A DNA stretch of 64,000 nt, taken from assembly GCF_024741135.1 (NCBI RefSeq), contig NZ_JANSUY010000001.1:1-64000 (forward strand). Direction: 5' to 3'. Both the position numbers and the translations under genes were made by a program. The stretch is from Aquiflexum gelatinilyticum (GTDB lineage: Bacteria; Bacteroidota; Bacteroidia; Cytophagales; Cyclobacteriaceae). Below the pieces are notes generated by a model. The model was not told the DNA's origin, did not search any database, and saw nothing but the letters and a program-made list of their open reading frames with translations. Below, one piece after another: positions 29,788 through 38,452 of the stretch (the stretch's first letter is position 1; every line of letters starts with the position of its first letter).

Positions 29788-30407
29788 TGTTTGGCAAGTT
29801 TCAATTTTTCATAAGTACTGCTGACCAACCTGATCCCGATGAGCAATTGCCCTGCTAAGATTCCTATAAAGGCCGGCATAAAGATTTGCTTTGGAAGAGA
29901 TGAAAACTCTAGTAACAAGTCGAAAGAAAATGACATGCATATGTACAGTAAAAACATGCTGTTGATGGCAGACATAAACTCACTGCTATTGCGCATGGGC
30001 TTAGTGAAAATCCAATAGAAAAATGGTGCCGTATTTACAGTGATCATGACGATCAGGAAAGTAGAATATGTATGACTTGCTTCTATGGAACCAATATGGA
30101 TCAGAAAATACGTCACACAAAATGCGAGCAAAGCCAAACCAAAATTTTCTAGATTTACCCAACCTGCAAATAACTTTTTGAATGCGGAAGAATGATGACT
30201 GATCAAAACTTGTCTTTGGAATCTGTCTAAATTCAACTTTGCGAGCTGTTGATCCAAAGCCAACTCGAAGGAAATCTCACCTTCTTCCATTTCCTGCTCG
30301 ACGGCTGATGCCAAGTGGTCCACCAATTCCGATCGGATGTCTTGGTAATAAATCCCCGGTTTGATGGATTGGTTTATCTTTTCGATTTGGGGTTTGGATA
30401 GTTTCAT
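29784..30407 (-). CDS. HAAS-like 4-TM membrane protein, second gene of the padR operon
   Basis: A 207-residue protein whose start MKLSKPQIEKINQSI parallels MKLTKPQIEQLKTLI of the next gene. I used the ATG at 30407 and not one 30 bp upstream because it aligns with that paralogue and makes an exact ATGA overlap with the previous stop. The N-terminal helical part (about 1-75) has the shared motif SELVDHLASAVEQEM, then four membrane segments follow (about 85-105, 112-134, 145-167, 172-192). It is a diverged paralogue of both neighbours. Unknown function. Confidence 0.75.
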   Translation of the reverse strand: MKLSKPQIEKINQSIKPGIYYQDIRSELVDHLASAVEQEMEEGEISFELALDQQLAKLNLDRFQRQVLISHHSSAFKKLFAGWVNLENFGLALLAFCVTYFLIHIGSIEASHTYSTFLIVMITVNTAPFFYWIFTKPMRNSSEFMSAINSMFLLYICMSFSFDLLLEFSSLPKQIFMPAFIGILAGQLLIGIRLVSSTYEKLKLAKQ

Positions 30408-31084
30408 AGCAGGGAGGTTTTGGATTTGATTTTCCATACTTCCATCAGAGAAATCACATATATGAACAAGAGTATTGAAAATGTAGCGGCAATCTGTGGA
30501 GCTATGTTTGAAAGTACCTGCACATCAAAAATGAGATCTGCAAACCAAACAATGGAATACGCCATAATTACCGGCAAATACATCCTTTCAGAAAAAGGAT
30601 AAAATAAAGAAGATTGCAGCGAACTTGCCTGACTCATGTTTTCCTTGATCTTTTTGATTCTGCTGCTTGATTTGACTAAGAAATAAATATGGAAAACCGA
30701 TAGGATCAGTAATGGTGCAACCATCATTATTGCTCCTTCTTTTTCGTTTTTCACATTCGAACCCAAGTAAAAAGCAATCATCATAAATCCCAGCACGTAA
30801 AGAATTCTCGATAAACAAAAATTTTTCTTGACGACTTCCCACTGAAGGACACCGATTTCTTTTCGGATTTCTTTGTTGAATTTGGCCTGCAAGGCATGAC
30901 AATACCCATAAGTGAATTTTTCTTCCAGTTCTGCCAATTGATCATCAAAATCAACTTCCCCATATTCCTGCAAGTGGCTGACATAATGGTCATAGACCTC
31001 CATGAGGATTTCGGCCGAAGAGATTTCTTTTCGGACAATGGCGCTTTTGATGGCTTGATATTCTATGTCAGTCAGGTTTCGCAT
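30404..31084 (-). CDS. HAAS-like 4-TM membrane protein, first gene after padR
   Basis: A 226-residue protein built like the next two genes: a helical N-terminal domain (about 1-75; motif MEVYDHYVSHLQEYG near 29) and four membrane segments (about 95-112, 118-140, 168-188, 195-217). It starts 125 bp after padR on the same strand and overlaps the next gene by ATGA. The gap between it and padR contains two AACCTTYGAGGT inverted repeats. I infer a membrane sensing or signalling role under PadR control; no enzymatic motif is visible. Confidence 0.75.
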   Translation of the reverse strand: MRNLTDIEYQAIKSAIVRKEISSAEILMEVYDHYVSHLQEYGEVDFDDQLAELEEKFTYGYCHALQAKFNKEIRKEIGVLQWEVVKKNFCLSRILYVLGFMMIAFYLGSNVKNEKEGAIMMVAPLLILSVFHIYFLVKSSSRIKKIKENMSQASSLQSSLFYPFSERMYLPVIMAYSIVWFADLIFDVQVLSNIAPQIAATFSILLFIYVISLMEVWKIKSKTSLL

Positions 31085-31098
31085 TTCTCTTCGGACAT

Positions 31099-31125
31099 CC
31101 TTTGAGGTCTTAAAGACCTCGAAGG
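31099..31125. repeat. Inverted repeat before the first HAAS-like gene
   Basis: Arms CCTTTGAGGTCTT (31099-31111) and AAGACCTCGAAGG (31113-31125) pair with one mismatch. It lies 15 bp upstream of the ATG at 31084. The plus strand continues with a T-run, so it would look like a plus-strand terminator, but no plus-strand gene precedes it. It shares the AACCTTYGAGGT core with the repeat at 31180-31210. Confidence 0.7.
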
Positions 31126-31179
31126 TTTTTTAATTTAGGATAATTTTTTATTACCTCGGAAAGGCTGAATTTTTACTGA

Positions 31180-31210
31180 AACCTTCGAGGTTCCAAAAAC
31201 CTCAAAGGTT
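31180..31210. repeat. Inverted repeat at the padR stop codon
   Basis: Arms AACCTTCGAGGTT (31180-31192) and AACCTCAAAGGTT (31198-31210) pair with one mismatch around a 5-nt loop and overlap the padR stop codon at 31209. It is the second copy of the AACCTTYGAGGT palindromic unit in this gap. It may be a dispersed palindromic element, an attenuator between padR and the membrane genes, or both. Confidence 0.7.
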
Positions 31211-31553
31211 ATGTCAATCCCGGATTCCAAGTTGGATTAAGAATTCTTTGGAGGTTTTCTACAAATCCCTGCAACTCGGCCATTTTGTTGTCCACTTCCT
31301 TTTGACCGTCTTTGGTCAGGCTGTAGTATTTCCTGACCCGGTTATCGACCTGCTCGATTTCGGTAGTCAGCAATCCATCAGCTTCCAACTTGTGCAGGGC
31401 AGGGTAGAGGGCACCTTCCGTGATTTTGATTTCCCCGGCGGTCAGTTCCTTGACTTTTTGTGTAATCTCATAGCCATACATTCGGTCATTTTCCTCGAGC
31501 AGTTTGAGGATAATGGTCTGCAGACTTCCCTTGATGAGGTTATTGTTTGACAT
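31209..31553 (-). CDS. PadR family transcriptional regulator
   Basis: A 114-residue PadR protein: a winged helix (LIKGSLQTIILKLLEENDRMYGYEITQ near 5-30, ITEGALYPALHKLEADGLL near 40-60) and a C-terminal dimerisation helix. PadR proteins usually repress membrane or detoxification genes and release DNA on ligand binding. Three HAAS-like membrane genes follow on the same strand, a known PadR context. A candidate operator lies at its own promoter (31580-31620), so self-repression is likely. Confidence 0.93.
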   Translation of the reverse strand: MSNNNLIKGSLQTIILKLLEENDRMYGYEITQKVKELTAGEIKITEGALYPALHKLEADGLLTTEIEQVDNRVRKYYSLTKDGQKEVDNKMAELQGFVENLQRILNPTWNPGLT

Positions 31554-31579
31554 TTATTTATCGCATTCAGGATTTACAG

Positions 31580-31620
31580 CGAATATAAAAGAAAATTATA
31601 TACATAAGAAAATTATGCAT
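31580..31620 (-). promoter_or_regulatory. padR promoter with candidate PadR operator
   Basis: TATATTCG at 31580-31587 (minus) differs by one base from TAnnTTTG and lies 27 bp before the padR ATG. Directly upstream are two adjacent imperfect direct repeats, AAGAAAATTATATACAT (31589-31605) and AAGAAAATTATGCAT (31606-31620), written on the plus strand. They cover the -10 to -40 region, where a repressor would block polymerase. The A/T-rich repeated ATGCAT/ATACAT words recall known PadR sites. Confidence 0.45.
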
Positions 31621-31695
31621 ACAATTCTTTGAGTTCCATGACTAGGGGAGTTTAACATTGATTAACTAACATTTTAACAAAAATTTGAATTTCTC

Positions 31696-31728
31696 TTCGA
31701 CAGGATTAGTTCAAATCAACTACCTTTG
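31696..31728 (+). promoter_or_regulatory. Promoter for the first beta-barrel gene
   Basis: TACCTTTG at 31721-31728 is a perfect TAnnTTTG -7 element and TTCG at 31696-31699 is a one-mismatch -33 box with a 21-nt spacer. It sits 22 bp before the ATG at 31751, which argues for that start over the ATG at 31685 upstream of the promoter. Confidence 0.55.
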
Positions 31729-31750
31729 GATTAATCAAATTCACCTTGTT

Positions 31751-33151
31751 ATGAGAAAAATTTACTTTTACCTACCTATCCTGCTCCTTTTCTCCATTTT
31801 CCAAAATTCCTACGGACAAAGGAAATTGAACCTGGAGCTCTACGGGGGACCGCAAAAGTCATTTAACAAAGCAATAGAGTTTCCTCAAAATTCCGATTTG
31901 AAAGTCTCTACACCATTAGATTACCATGTAGGTGCTAATCTGCTTTACAGAATTAAGGGCCCTTGGCAACTATCTCTCCAAGCCGAGGCATTGAGGAATT
32001 CAAGGATGACTACTTGGTATCCCAATTTTCCAGATGCGAATCCCCAGATCAAAGGCAGGTCATCAGAACTTTTGGGAAATTATAGTATTGGAGCAAGATA
32101 TAACTGGGAAAAAGAAAAATATGCGCTTTTTGCCCAGCCTTCCGTAGGATTTACTGTCAATAATTACAGTGAAATGATTTTAAATGATTCGAATTACTTT
32201 GTTGGCTACAGTCCAAAACAGACCGCCATTGTTGGTAATGTCAGGCTTGAAGGCGGGATAAAACTGTACACGCCAAGAAAAAATTATGTTGTCTTCGGTG
32301 CAAGGTTCCAACAAAGTATTGGACAGTTAAACACTAATGGCTTCTATAATCCGTCAACAAATTTGAGAATAGAAGATAAAAGAAGAGGCTCCTATGCAGG
32401 TTTATTTATGGGTTACGGGATTAACTTTGGCAATAAAGCCAGCAGGGAACAATTCAGGTCAAACCGTCCTGACCGAAAAGATGAAAAAAGGGATCTTGCC
32501 TGGAAAAGTGGTCCTTATGTCATGGTTTCGGGATTTCTCCGCTTCAGGCCAAAGTCCGAGAGAGAACCCAATCTTGAATTTTCGCATATTTCGGGAGGAA
32601 GTATTTTTGCGGCAGGCTATAGATTCAATGCTTTGAGCGTGGAAACAGGGTATTCACGATTTAATACATTTACCAATATTTCTGTTGCTGGAACAAATGT
32701 CAACTCGAACCTTGCAAATAACTTTTTGGTGACGGCTATCCCTTTGACTTTCAAATATGACTTTCAGGTGGGTGATAAAAATAGGCTTCGATTTGGACCC
32801 ACTTTCTCTGCATTCTACACATTAGGTACCAATGGAGAAAGACTCAGGGAAGGAGGTTACGGTGGTACTGGACCTGACGGAGAATTTGATCTTACTTATA
32901 ATACAAATCCTTCTGATCCAAAAGGCGCTATATTTTTCAATGCGGGAATATTTGCCGAAGTCCCGATCTTCAATTCAAGTTTGTTGAATTTTAAGGTTTC
33001 CCAGAATTTTGGCAGTCCTGATGTAGGATTGTTGGATGTGACGGGGGAAGTGAATGGTCAGCCTGTGAACTTTGAGAGTTCAGGCACGCTGAATGGTTTT
33101 ATGCTGGAATTAGGCTATAAGTTGCCGTTGAATGTGTTGTTTAAAAAATAA
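31751..33151 (+). CDS. Outer-membrane beta-barrel protein, first of two tandem paralogues
   Basis: A 466-residue secreted protein with a signal peptide (about 1-22, ending in SYGQ) followed by alternating hydrophobic strands, NLELYGGPQKSF at the mature start, and a C-terminal strand GFMLELGYKLPLNVLFKK. I do not recognise the family beyond a general outer-membrane barrel. It shares its overall plan with the next gene: a similar mature N-terminus, repeated LRFGPTFSAF/VRFGPSFSS strands, and an almost identical C-terminal motif NGF.L.LG.KLPLN. It is divergent from padR, so a shared intergenic region may co-regulate them. Confidence 0.75.
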   Translation: MRKIYFYLPILLLFSIFQNSYGQRKLNLELYGGPQKSFNKAIEFPQNSDLKVSTPLDYHVGANLLYRIKGPWQLSLQAEALRNSRMTTWYPNFPDANPQIKGRSSELLGNYSIGARYNWEKEKYALFAQPSVGFTVNNYSEMILNDSNYFVGYSPKQTAIVGNVRLEGGIKLYTPRKNYVVFGARFQQSIGQLNTNGFYNPSTNLRIEDKRRGSYAGLFMGYGINFGNKASREQFRSNRPDRKDEKRDLAWKSGPYVMVSGFLRFRPKSEREPNLEFSHISGGSIFAAGYRFNALSVETGYSRFNTFTNISVAGTNVNSNLANNFLVTAIPLTFKYDFQVGDKNRLRFGPTFSAFYTLGTNGERLREGGYGGTGPDGEFDLTYNTNPSDPKGAIFFNAGIFAEVPIFNSSLLNFKVSQNFGSPDVGLLDVTGEVNGQPVNFESSGTLNGFMLELGYKLPLNVLFKK

Positions 33152-33259
33152 TATTAGCTGAGTTGAGATATTCTATGTATTATATTTTTTAAACTTCATA
33201 AAATATTCCAACCAATTTTTAGTTAATACAATGTATTTTAACAATTACTCCCCTTTTCT

Positions 33260-34720
33260 ATGAAATTAAATTTTGTTTTGTTAGGATTGATTTTGATGAT
33301 TTTTGTGACTGAATCCAAAGGACAGGGCAAATTCAATTTGGAGCTTTCAGGTGGGCCTTCAAAGTCTTTTTTGAATTTTGAAAATTCTGCTTTTGAACCA
33401 GTATTTCGATCCTATACCAGACTGGCATGGCATGGTAGTCTGGCGGGGTATTATGCAATAGGCAATGACCTGGAGTTGGGACTTCAATTGGATTTGGTCA
33501 AGAGAAATCATTGGAGATCTTTTGGTGAAAATAATCTAAGTCCATTTACCTTTTTAGGTGAGAATGTTTTTCAAAGTGGACTGTTCATAAGAAAATCATT
33601 TCTCAATCTCCAAAATCGCGGATTTTACTTGGAATCCGGTCTCAATGTGATTTTCCCTCCAGCTCCTTTCAACCTTTTAAGCAAAGGAGAATCTAATGAT
33701 GGGATTGAGACAGGATTGATCACAAGCAGATTAGGTCTAGGCCTGAATGCTGAAGTAGGCTATAAAATTTTCAATCGAAGAGATAATTATTTCCTCATCG
33801 GTCTTAGGTACCAACAGGGACTTTATCGGATGGAACAATATAACATCCCGATTTATAATGAATTCGACCAAATGGCTGTCCATCAGGTCAGAAGTAATGG
33901 TTCCTTTGCATCCGCCTTTTTGGGATACGGCATCAATACTTCCAATTGGAGCAAACACTATAAGAAAATCCCCCAACGGTATTATAACCAAAATAAGATG
34001 ATTAAAAATGATTTGGCCAATGCTAACGGTTTTTATCTGATGGCGTATGGAGGTTTTAGGATTAAGGAACCTATAACCCCACGACAGGACATTTATTTTA
34101 ATAGCAGCGGTCAGTTCAGTACCGTCTTAGGGTATAAAATGGGCAGGTATTCATTGGAGACAGGTTATGGACAGTTTTCTGCTGGAAATAATATTTCATT
34201 GGATTATGGATCCCATCAGCCACTTTGGACGGAGTGGGTGGTTTATGGAATCAATACGCCCTTCATACCATTGACCTTCAAATACGACATTCCGATTTCA
34301 GATCTCAAGACGGTAAGATTTGGTCCAAGTTTCAGCTCTATTTTTTTGTTAAAAGACAACACCAATCAGGATAATTTCATATACGGAACCACAAATGGAG
34401 CTAGAATTTTTGAAGATGGTAGCAGGATTGATATTACTGGAGTCGTCAGAACTTTGCCCATTGAAGACAGAAAGTATATGTTTTTCAATGCAGGGATGCA
34501 CCTAGAGTTCCTGGTTTTTAATTCCAGTTTTATGAGTCTGAATTTGTCAAGAAATTTTGGGTCTCCTGTCATCAGTAGATTCGAAGCAGACTACCAGATT
34601 GAAGCCACGAATATAAAATTTGAGCAGGAAGCCACTTTAAATGGATTCAGATTTGATTTTGGCTGGAAATTGCCTTTAAATATCCTCGACAAGCAAAAGA
34701 AATTGGCTTTGAAGCAGTAG
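33260..34720 (+). CDS. Outer-membrane beta-barrel protein, second tandem paralogue
   Basis: A 486-residue secreted barrel with a signal peptide (about 1-22, ending in SKGQG) and mature start FNLELSGGPSKSF. Motifs shared with the preceding gene include FIPLTFKYDIPISDLKTVRFGPSF near 335, NLSRNFGSPVIS near 425 and a terminal FDFGWKLPLNILDK. The two have diverged through the middle, so this is an older duplication. It follows by 108 bp in the same direction; no clear promoter was found between them. The substrate or function is unknown. Confidence 0.75.
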   Translation: MKLNFVLLGLILMIFVTESKGQGKFNLELSGGPSKSFLNFENSAFEPVFRSYTRLAWHGSLAGYYAIGNDLELGLQLDLVKRNHWRSFGENNLSPFTFLGENVFQSGLFIRKSFLNLQNRGFYLESGLNVIFPPAPFNLLSKGESNDGIETGLITSRLGLGLNAEVGYKIFNRRDNYFLIGLRYQQGLYRMEQYNIPIYNEFDQMAVHQVRSNGSFASAFLGYGINTSNWSKHYKKIPQRYYNQNKMIKNDLANANGFYLMAYGGFRIKEPITPRQDIYFNSSGQFSTVLGYKMGRYSLETGYGQFSAGNNISLDYGSHQPLWTEWVVYGINTPFIPLTFKYDIPISDLKTVRFGPSFSSIFLLKDNTNQDNFIYGTTNGARIFEDGSRIDITGVVRTLPIEDRKYMFFNAGMHLEFLVFNSSFMSLNLSRNFGSPVISRFEADYQIEATNIKFEQEATLNGFRFDFGWKLPLNILDKQKKLALKQ

Positions 34721-34848
34721 TTATGGCTGATTTTTATTCAGTGCATTTATAAATTCATCTCCATTTTTTTAAATAAAAAACATCAAGAGATTGACACTTG
34801 ATTTATTCAACCTAGAATATTGAGAGAAAAAATCATCACTTTTGATTC

Positions 34849-35774
34849 ATGAACTACCAAACGATCATTGACGACATCTACCATGAATTAAAGGACCAGG
34901 AATTTGGAGGGAAAGTCGCGGACTATATTCCCGAACTGGCAAAGGTCAATCCCGATCATTTTGGGATTGCCTTGGTAGACCTGGAAGGGAAAGTGTATGG
35001 AGTTGGTGATTATGACATTCCTTTTTCCATTCAAAGTATTTCTAAAGTATTGACTTTGACTATGGTTGCCCACGTTTTCAAAGATAAACTTTGGTCAAGG
35101 GTAAAGTCGAACCAAGCGGTAATCCTTTCAACTCGATTGCGCAACTGGAATTCGAAAAAGGAATCCCGAGAAACCCCTTTATCAATGCCGGGGCATTGGT
35201 AATCACCGATGCACTCAGCACTTTACACCAAAATCCTTTGGAAGAAATCCATGCTTTCATCAACGAAATCGTGGGAAGAACCTGCGTCCAAATCGATGAA
35301 TCGGTGATGAACTCGGAGATCGCCCATTCGGAGAGGAATACGGCTTTGGCTTATTTTCTAAAGGCCTACAACAATTTTGAAAATAACATCCAAGAAGTCA
35401 TTAGGACCTATTGCGGCCAATGTGCTATAGAATTGTGTTGTGCGGACTTGGCAAGATCTTTTTCTTTTTTGGCCAATCATGGCTATTCAATTTTTGCAAA
35501 AAGAGAAATTCTAAGTCCTCTTGATACCCAAAGGATCAACGCACTGATGCTCACTTGTGGTTTTTATGACGAGTCGGGAGAGTTTGCTTTTCGTGTTGGC
35601 CTGCCAGGCAAAAGCGGCGTAGGTGGAGGAATTGTCGCTGTGATGCCCAACAAATTTTCTGTCGCTGTCTGGAGTCCCCCTCTCAATGGCAAAGGCAATT
35701 CTCCAAAAGGAGTCAAAGCCCTTCAGATGCTGAGGGAAAAATTGAAATATTCGCTATTTGAAGAAAGAAAGTAG
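34849..35774 (+). pseudogene. glsA: Glutaminase gene with a frameshift
   Basis: Two reading frames together form one full-length serine-dependent glutaminase (Gln to Glu plus ammonia). The first part (34849 to about 35103) ends with the active-site SISK (Ser63, Lys66) and reads on to KLWSRV. The second part (about 35105-35774) continues with KVEPSGNPFNSIAQLEFEKG, NAGALVITDAL, TYCGQCAIEL and GKSGVGGGI, all standard motifs. The frame changes at AGGGTAAAGTCGAA; one missing base after GGT would restore a family-like RVxVEPSG. No slippery heptamer is visible, so programmed frameshifting is unlikely. It is either a recent inactivation or a sequencing error. Confidence 0.85.
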
Positions 35775-36065
35775 GAAGTATCAAGTTTTTAGTGTCAAGT
35801 ATCAAGACAGAAGCGCGAGACGAGAAACGAGAGGCGAGATTTTTGGACAAAGCATGAGGTGCCAAGACCTAGTTTCCAGTCACAGTTGGCAGTCGAAGGA
35901 TTCAGTGTCAGGTTGAAGTTGTTTTGTCGAAATGGAACATTCCTAGTTTGCAGTTTTAGCATCTTTATCAACTTGACAACCTGACAACGCGAAGCAGACA
36001 ACAATTAAAACAATTCCAACCATAACAACATTGAAAACCAAATAACCAATTAACCTTCCACGCAA
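35775..36065. repeat. Non-coding gap with low-complexity repeats
   Basis: No gene. It starts with repeated GTATCAA/GTCAAGTATCAAG words (35776-35806), then AGACAGAAGCGCGAGACGAG and related GAG-rich words (35803-35840), later CAACTTGACAACCTGACAAC, and ends with the 20-mer AACCAAATAACCAATTAACC at 36036-36055. The AGACAGAAGCG word and the 20-mer both recur in the gap at 40069-40277. Confidence 0.65.
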
Positions 36066-38450
36066 TCACTTCCTCTCCAACCTAACTTCCACTCTTCGAT
36101 CGAGTTCATTGGCAGTTTGGCGTGTTCCACGGATGACCTGACCGCCGGTTTCCAGTCGGAATTGCTCATCTTCCAACCCAAATTCATTTTTCAGGAAATC
36201 TGCCACGGAATTCACACGTTCTTCCGCCAGCCTGAGGTTGAAATTCACATTTCCGGTATTGTCTGCAAACCCTGTTACCACCAACAGATACCCTTCATTG
36301 TTTTTCATAAATTCACCTAAAAGGCCTAATTTTTCGGTTTCTGAGGCATCAGGGAACCTTTGGTTCAGTTTAAAATAAACAATTTCCTTGGATTTGAATA
36401 GAGGTGTTTTGGGTTCTTCTTTGGATAGTGAGTCATTAGGGATTTCCAAAGCCATTGATGCTGAATCTCCCTCCAAAGGTATTCTGAGAAGATCCAACCC
36501 CAGCATGGCGGAAGAAATTGCCAAGATGGTTTCTTGGTTTTCGAGAAACGCCTGTGCAACAGCAGCTGAGTCAATAGGCCAATTGTCATTATCGCCATTG
36601 TCTGACAATGCAACTACAGTGGCCACTCCTCCTGCCGCAGCAAAAGGCCACCACCACCTCTTTCGCCGTTGCCTTTCATCTTGTTCGGCAACAGTATTTG
36701 TATTTTCTTTTTGGATAGTCTTTGTGTTTTCAATGTATTGTGGCTTTTGCTTTTTGGGCTTGTTGGCTTTTTGGTAGTCACTATATTCCCTGAGAATCCT
36801 GTCCCGCTCTGATTTCAGGTATTTGTTTTCCTGTTCTATTTGGGTCAATCTTGATTCAGAGATGGTTTCCTGATTTGCCGATGTCATGGCAGTAGGGGAG
36901 GCTTGATTTTCGGTGGGGGTTTGTCCATTATCCTGTAGATTGGTTTTTGAGGTTGAAGAAGCAAGATCCTTTTTTTCCGAACTCAAGGCTGACTCACGGA
37001 AAACAGAATCTGAAACCGCGACCTGCCTTTGAAAAACACTATCCATATTTGGGAAAACCAAAACCCTTTGCTCCAAAGGAAGATTTCTTTTGAGGGCTGC
37101 TATCGAGTCAATTTCCTGAAAAAGTTCCTGCTGCCTGCGGTAAAGGCTGTCCATGCTATACCTGACATTGAATCTGGCTTTTTCTGAAGCAAGCAATAAA
37201 TCCTGCTTTTCTTTTGGATCCAACCTAGAATCTTTCTCCAGGTTTTCATATTGGCTGTCAAATGTCCGGGAAAGGTCCAAAAGCCTTCTTTCTGTTGTTT
37301 TTCCTTCAATGATCCGGGTTTCTCTTTTTTGGATTTCCTGCTCAAATGCCAGGATTTTGGTGGCATAAGCCAAACTGTCCAACCTTTCTGCTTCGATCAA
37401 TTTGAAAGTATAATTAAAATTATTGGTGATTTTGACTTGTCTTTCAGGCAATGAATCGAGTTTGTTTTCCGGTTGAAATTTTGAGGTTTCTTTTTGGTTT
37501 ATAGGACTATATGGATGATAAGAGCTCAGTCTTGGTGCTTTAAAAGTCTTTTTGCTTGCTCCGAAATTGAATTTCAAGCCGATCCCATGGTAAATAATCC
37601 AATCCTTGCCACCGTTAGGATGGCCGCGATAGGGGCTTTCAGGATCAATTACATTTGTCCCCGGTTTGGCTGCATAAGCCTGAAAATCATTGTCATAATT
37701 CATCCTGTACTTGCCGCTAGCATCGTCAAGGAAATCAGTGAAAGTGTGTAGAAAATCACTTTGGGCAAAAAATTCCATCTTTTGTCCCAACCGGATACGG
37801 AATCCCAATCCAAAATTAGCATACCAAGAATCAAGGTCGTAGCCATTGACCAACTCGGTATTCCAATCAGAAAGGTTGGTCTCATAAATCCCATCATGGA
37901 TGATTCCCGGCAAATTTTGATCATAGCGTTGGCCATCACTGTCCAAAAGGTCACCTTTTACCGCAAAATGGATATAACCCAAACCGAGTGTAAAATAGGG
38001 GGCAATCAATGAATTGAAAGGAAGGAGCCTGTCATTGTCTGATTTGAAAACAAATGAAAGCCCTAGATCACGGGTATGGTTTTGAAAATTCAATCCCCGG
38101 GCAAAGTTGGGGTTCTCTAGGTACAGATCCCCATCACGTTGGATATACCTGTCACTCATCCCAAAATGGTAATTACCAAAGTTCAGCATGAGTCCAATGG
38201 TCTGATTCAGCTGCTTCTCCAAAAATATCTTATAGGAAGGCCGGTCACCATAGTTTTCATTAAAGTAAAACAAATGCCTGTTTGCATCCCAATTATGGAG
38301 TCCGTCGAGCTTGTAAGGAGTGAGGTCACCATAATAATTGGTGAATCCCCCACTTGCCCCAATCCTCCACTGAAATTCCTTTTGCTGGGAATATGCACTC
38401 TCAAAAATGCAAATGAGGCCAAGTAAAAAAAGAAAGGTTCTTTTTTTCAT
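36066..38450 (-). CDS. Large OmpA family protein with N-terminal barrel and coiled coil
   Basis: A 794-residue outer-membrane protein: a signal peptide (about 1-21), a beta-barrel-like region (about 22-300, with GASGGFTNYYGDL near 32 and KDWIIYHGIGLKFNFG near 280), a long Glu/Gln/Lys-rich coiled coil (about 350-600), a Trp-rich hydrophobic stretch RRKRWWWPFAAAGGVATVVAL near 598-618, and a C-terminal OmpA peptidoglycan-binding domain (about 685-794, with VTGFADNTGNVNFNLRLAEERVNSV and the Arg motif LDRRVEVRLERK). It likely links outer membrane and wall. The hydrophobic stretch between coiled coil and OmpA domain is unusual. It follows the next gene by 2 bp. Confidence 0.85.
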   Translation of the reverse strand: MKKRTFLFLLGLICIFESAYSQQKEFQWRIGASGGFTNYYGDLTPYKLDGLHNWDANRHLFYFNENYGDRPSYKIFLEKQLNQTIGLMLNFGNYHFGMSDRYIQRDGDLYLENPNFARGLNFQNHTRDLGLSFVFKSDNDRLLPFNSLIAPYFTLGLGYIHFAVKGDLLDSDGQRYDQNLPGIIHDGIYETNLSDWNTELVNGYDLDSWYANFGLGFRIRLGQKMEFFAQSDFLHTFTDFLDDASGKYRMNYDNDFQAYAAKPGTNVIDPESPYRGHPNGGKDWIIYHGIGLKFNFGASKKTFKAPRLSSYHPYSPINQKETSKFQPENKLDSLPERQVKITNNFNYTFKLIEAERLDSLAYATKILAFEQEIQKRETRIIEGKTTERRLLDLSRTFDSQYENLEKDSRLDPKEKQDLLLASEKARFNVRYSMDSLYRRQQELFQEIDSIAALKRNLPLEQRVLVFPNMDSVFQRQVAVSDSVFRESALSSEKKDLASSTSKTNLQDNGQTPTENQASPTAMTSANQETISESRLTQIEQENKYLKSERDRILREYSDYQKANKPKKQKPQYIENTKTIQKENTNTVAEQDERQRRKRWWWPFAAAGGVATVVALSDNGDNDNWPIDSAAVAQAFLENQETILAISSAMLGLDLLRIPLEGDSASMALEIPNDSLSKEEPKTPLFKSKEIVYFKLNQRFPDASETEKLGLLGEFMKNNEGYLLVVTGFADNTGNVNFNLRLAEERVNSVADFLKNEFGLEDEQFRLETGGQVIRGTRQTANELDRRVEVRLERK

Positions 38451-38452
38451 CC

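Noticed and set aside
34849-35774. Programmed frameshift in the glutaminase gene
   Set aside because: No slippery heptamer or downstream stem is visible at 35095-35112, and no such case is known to me in the family.
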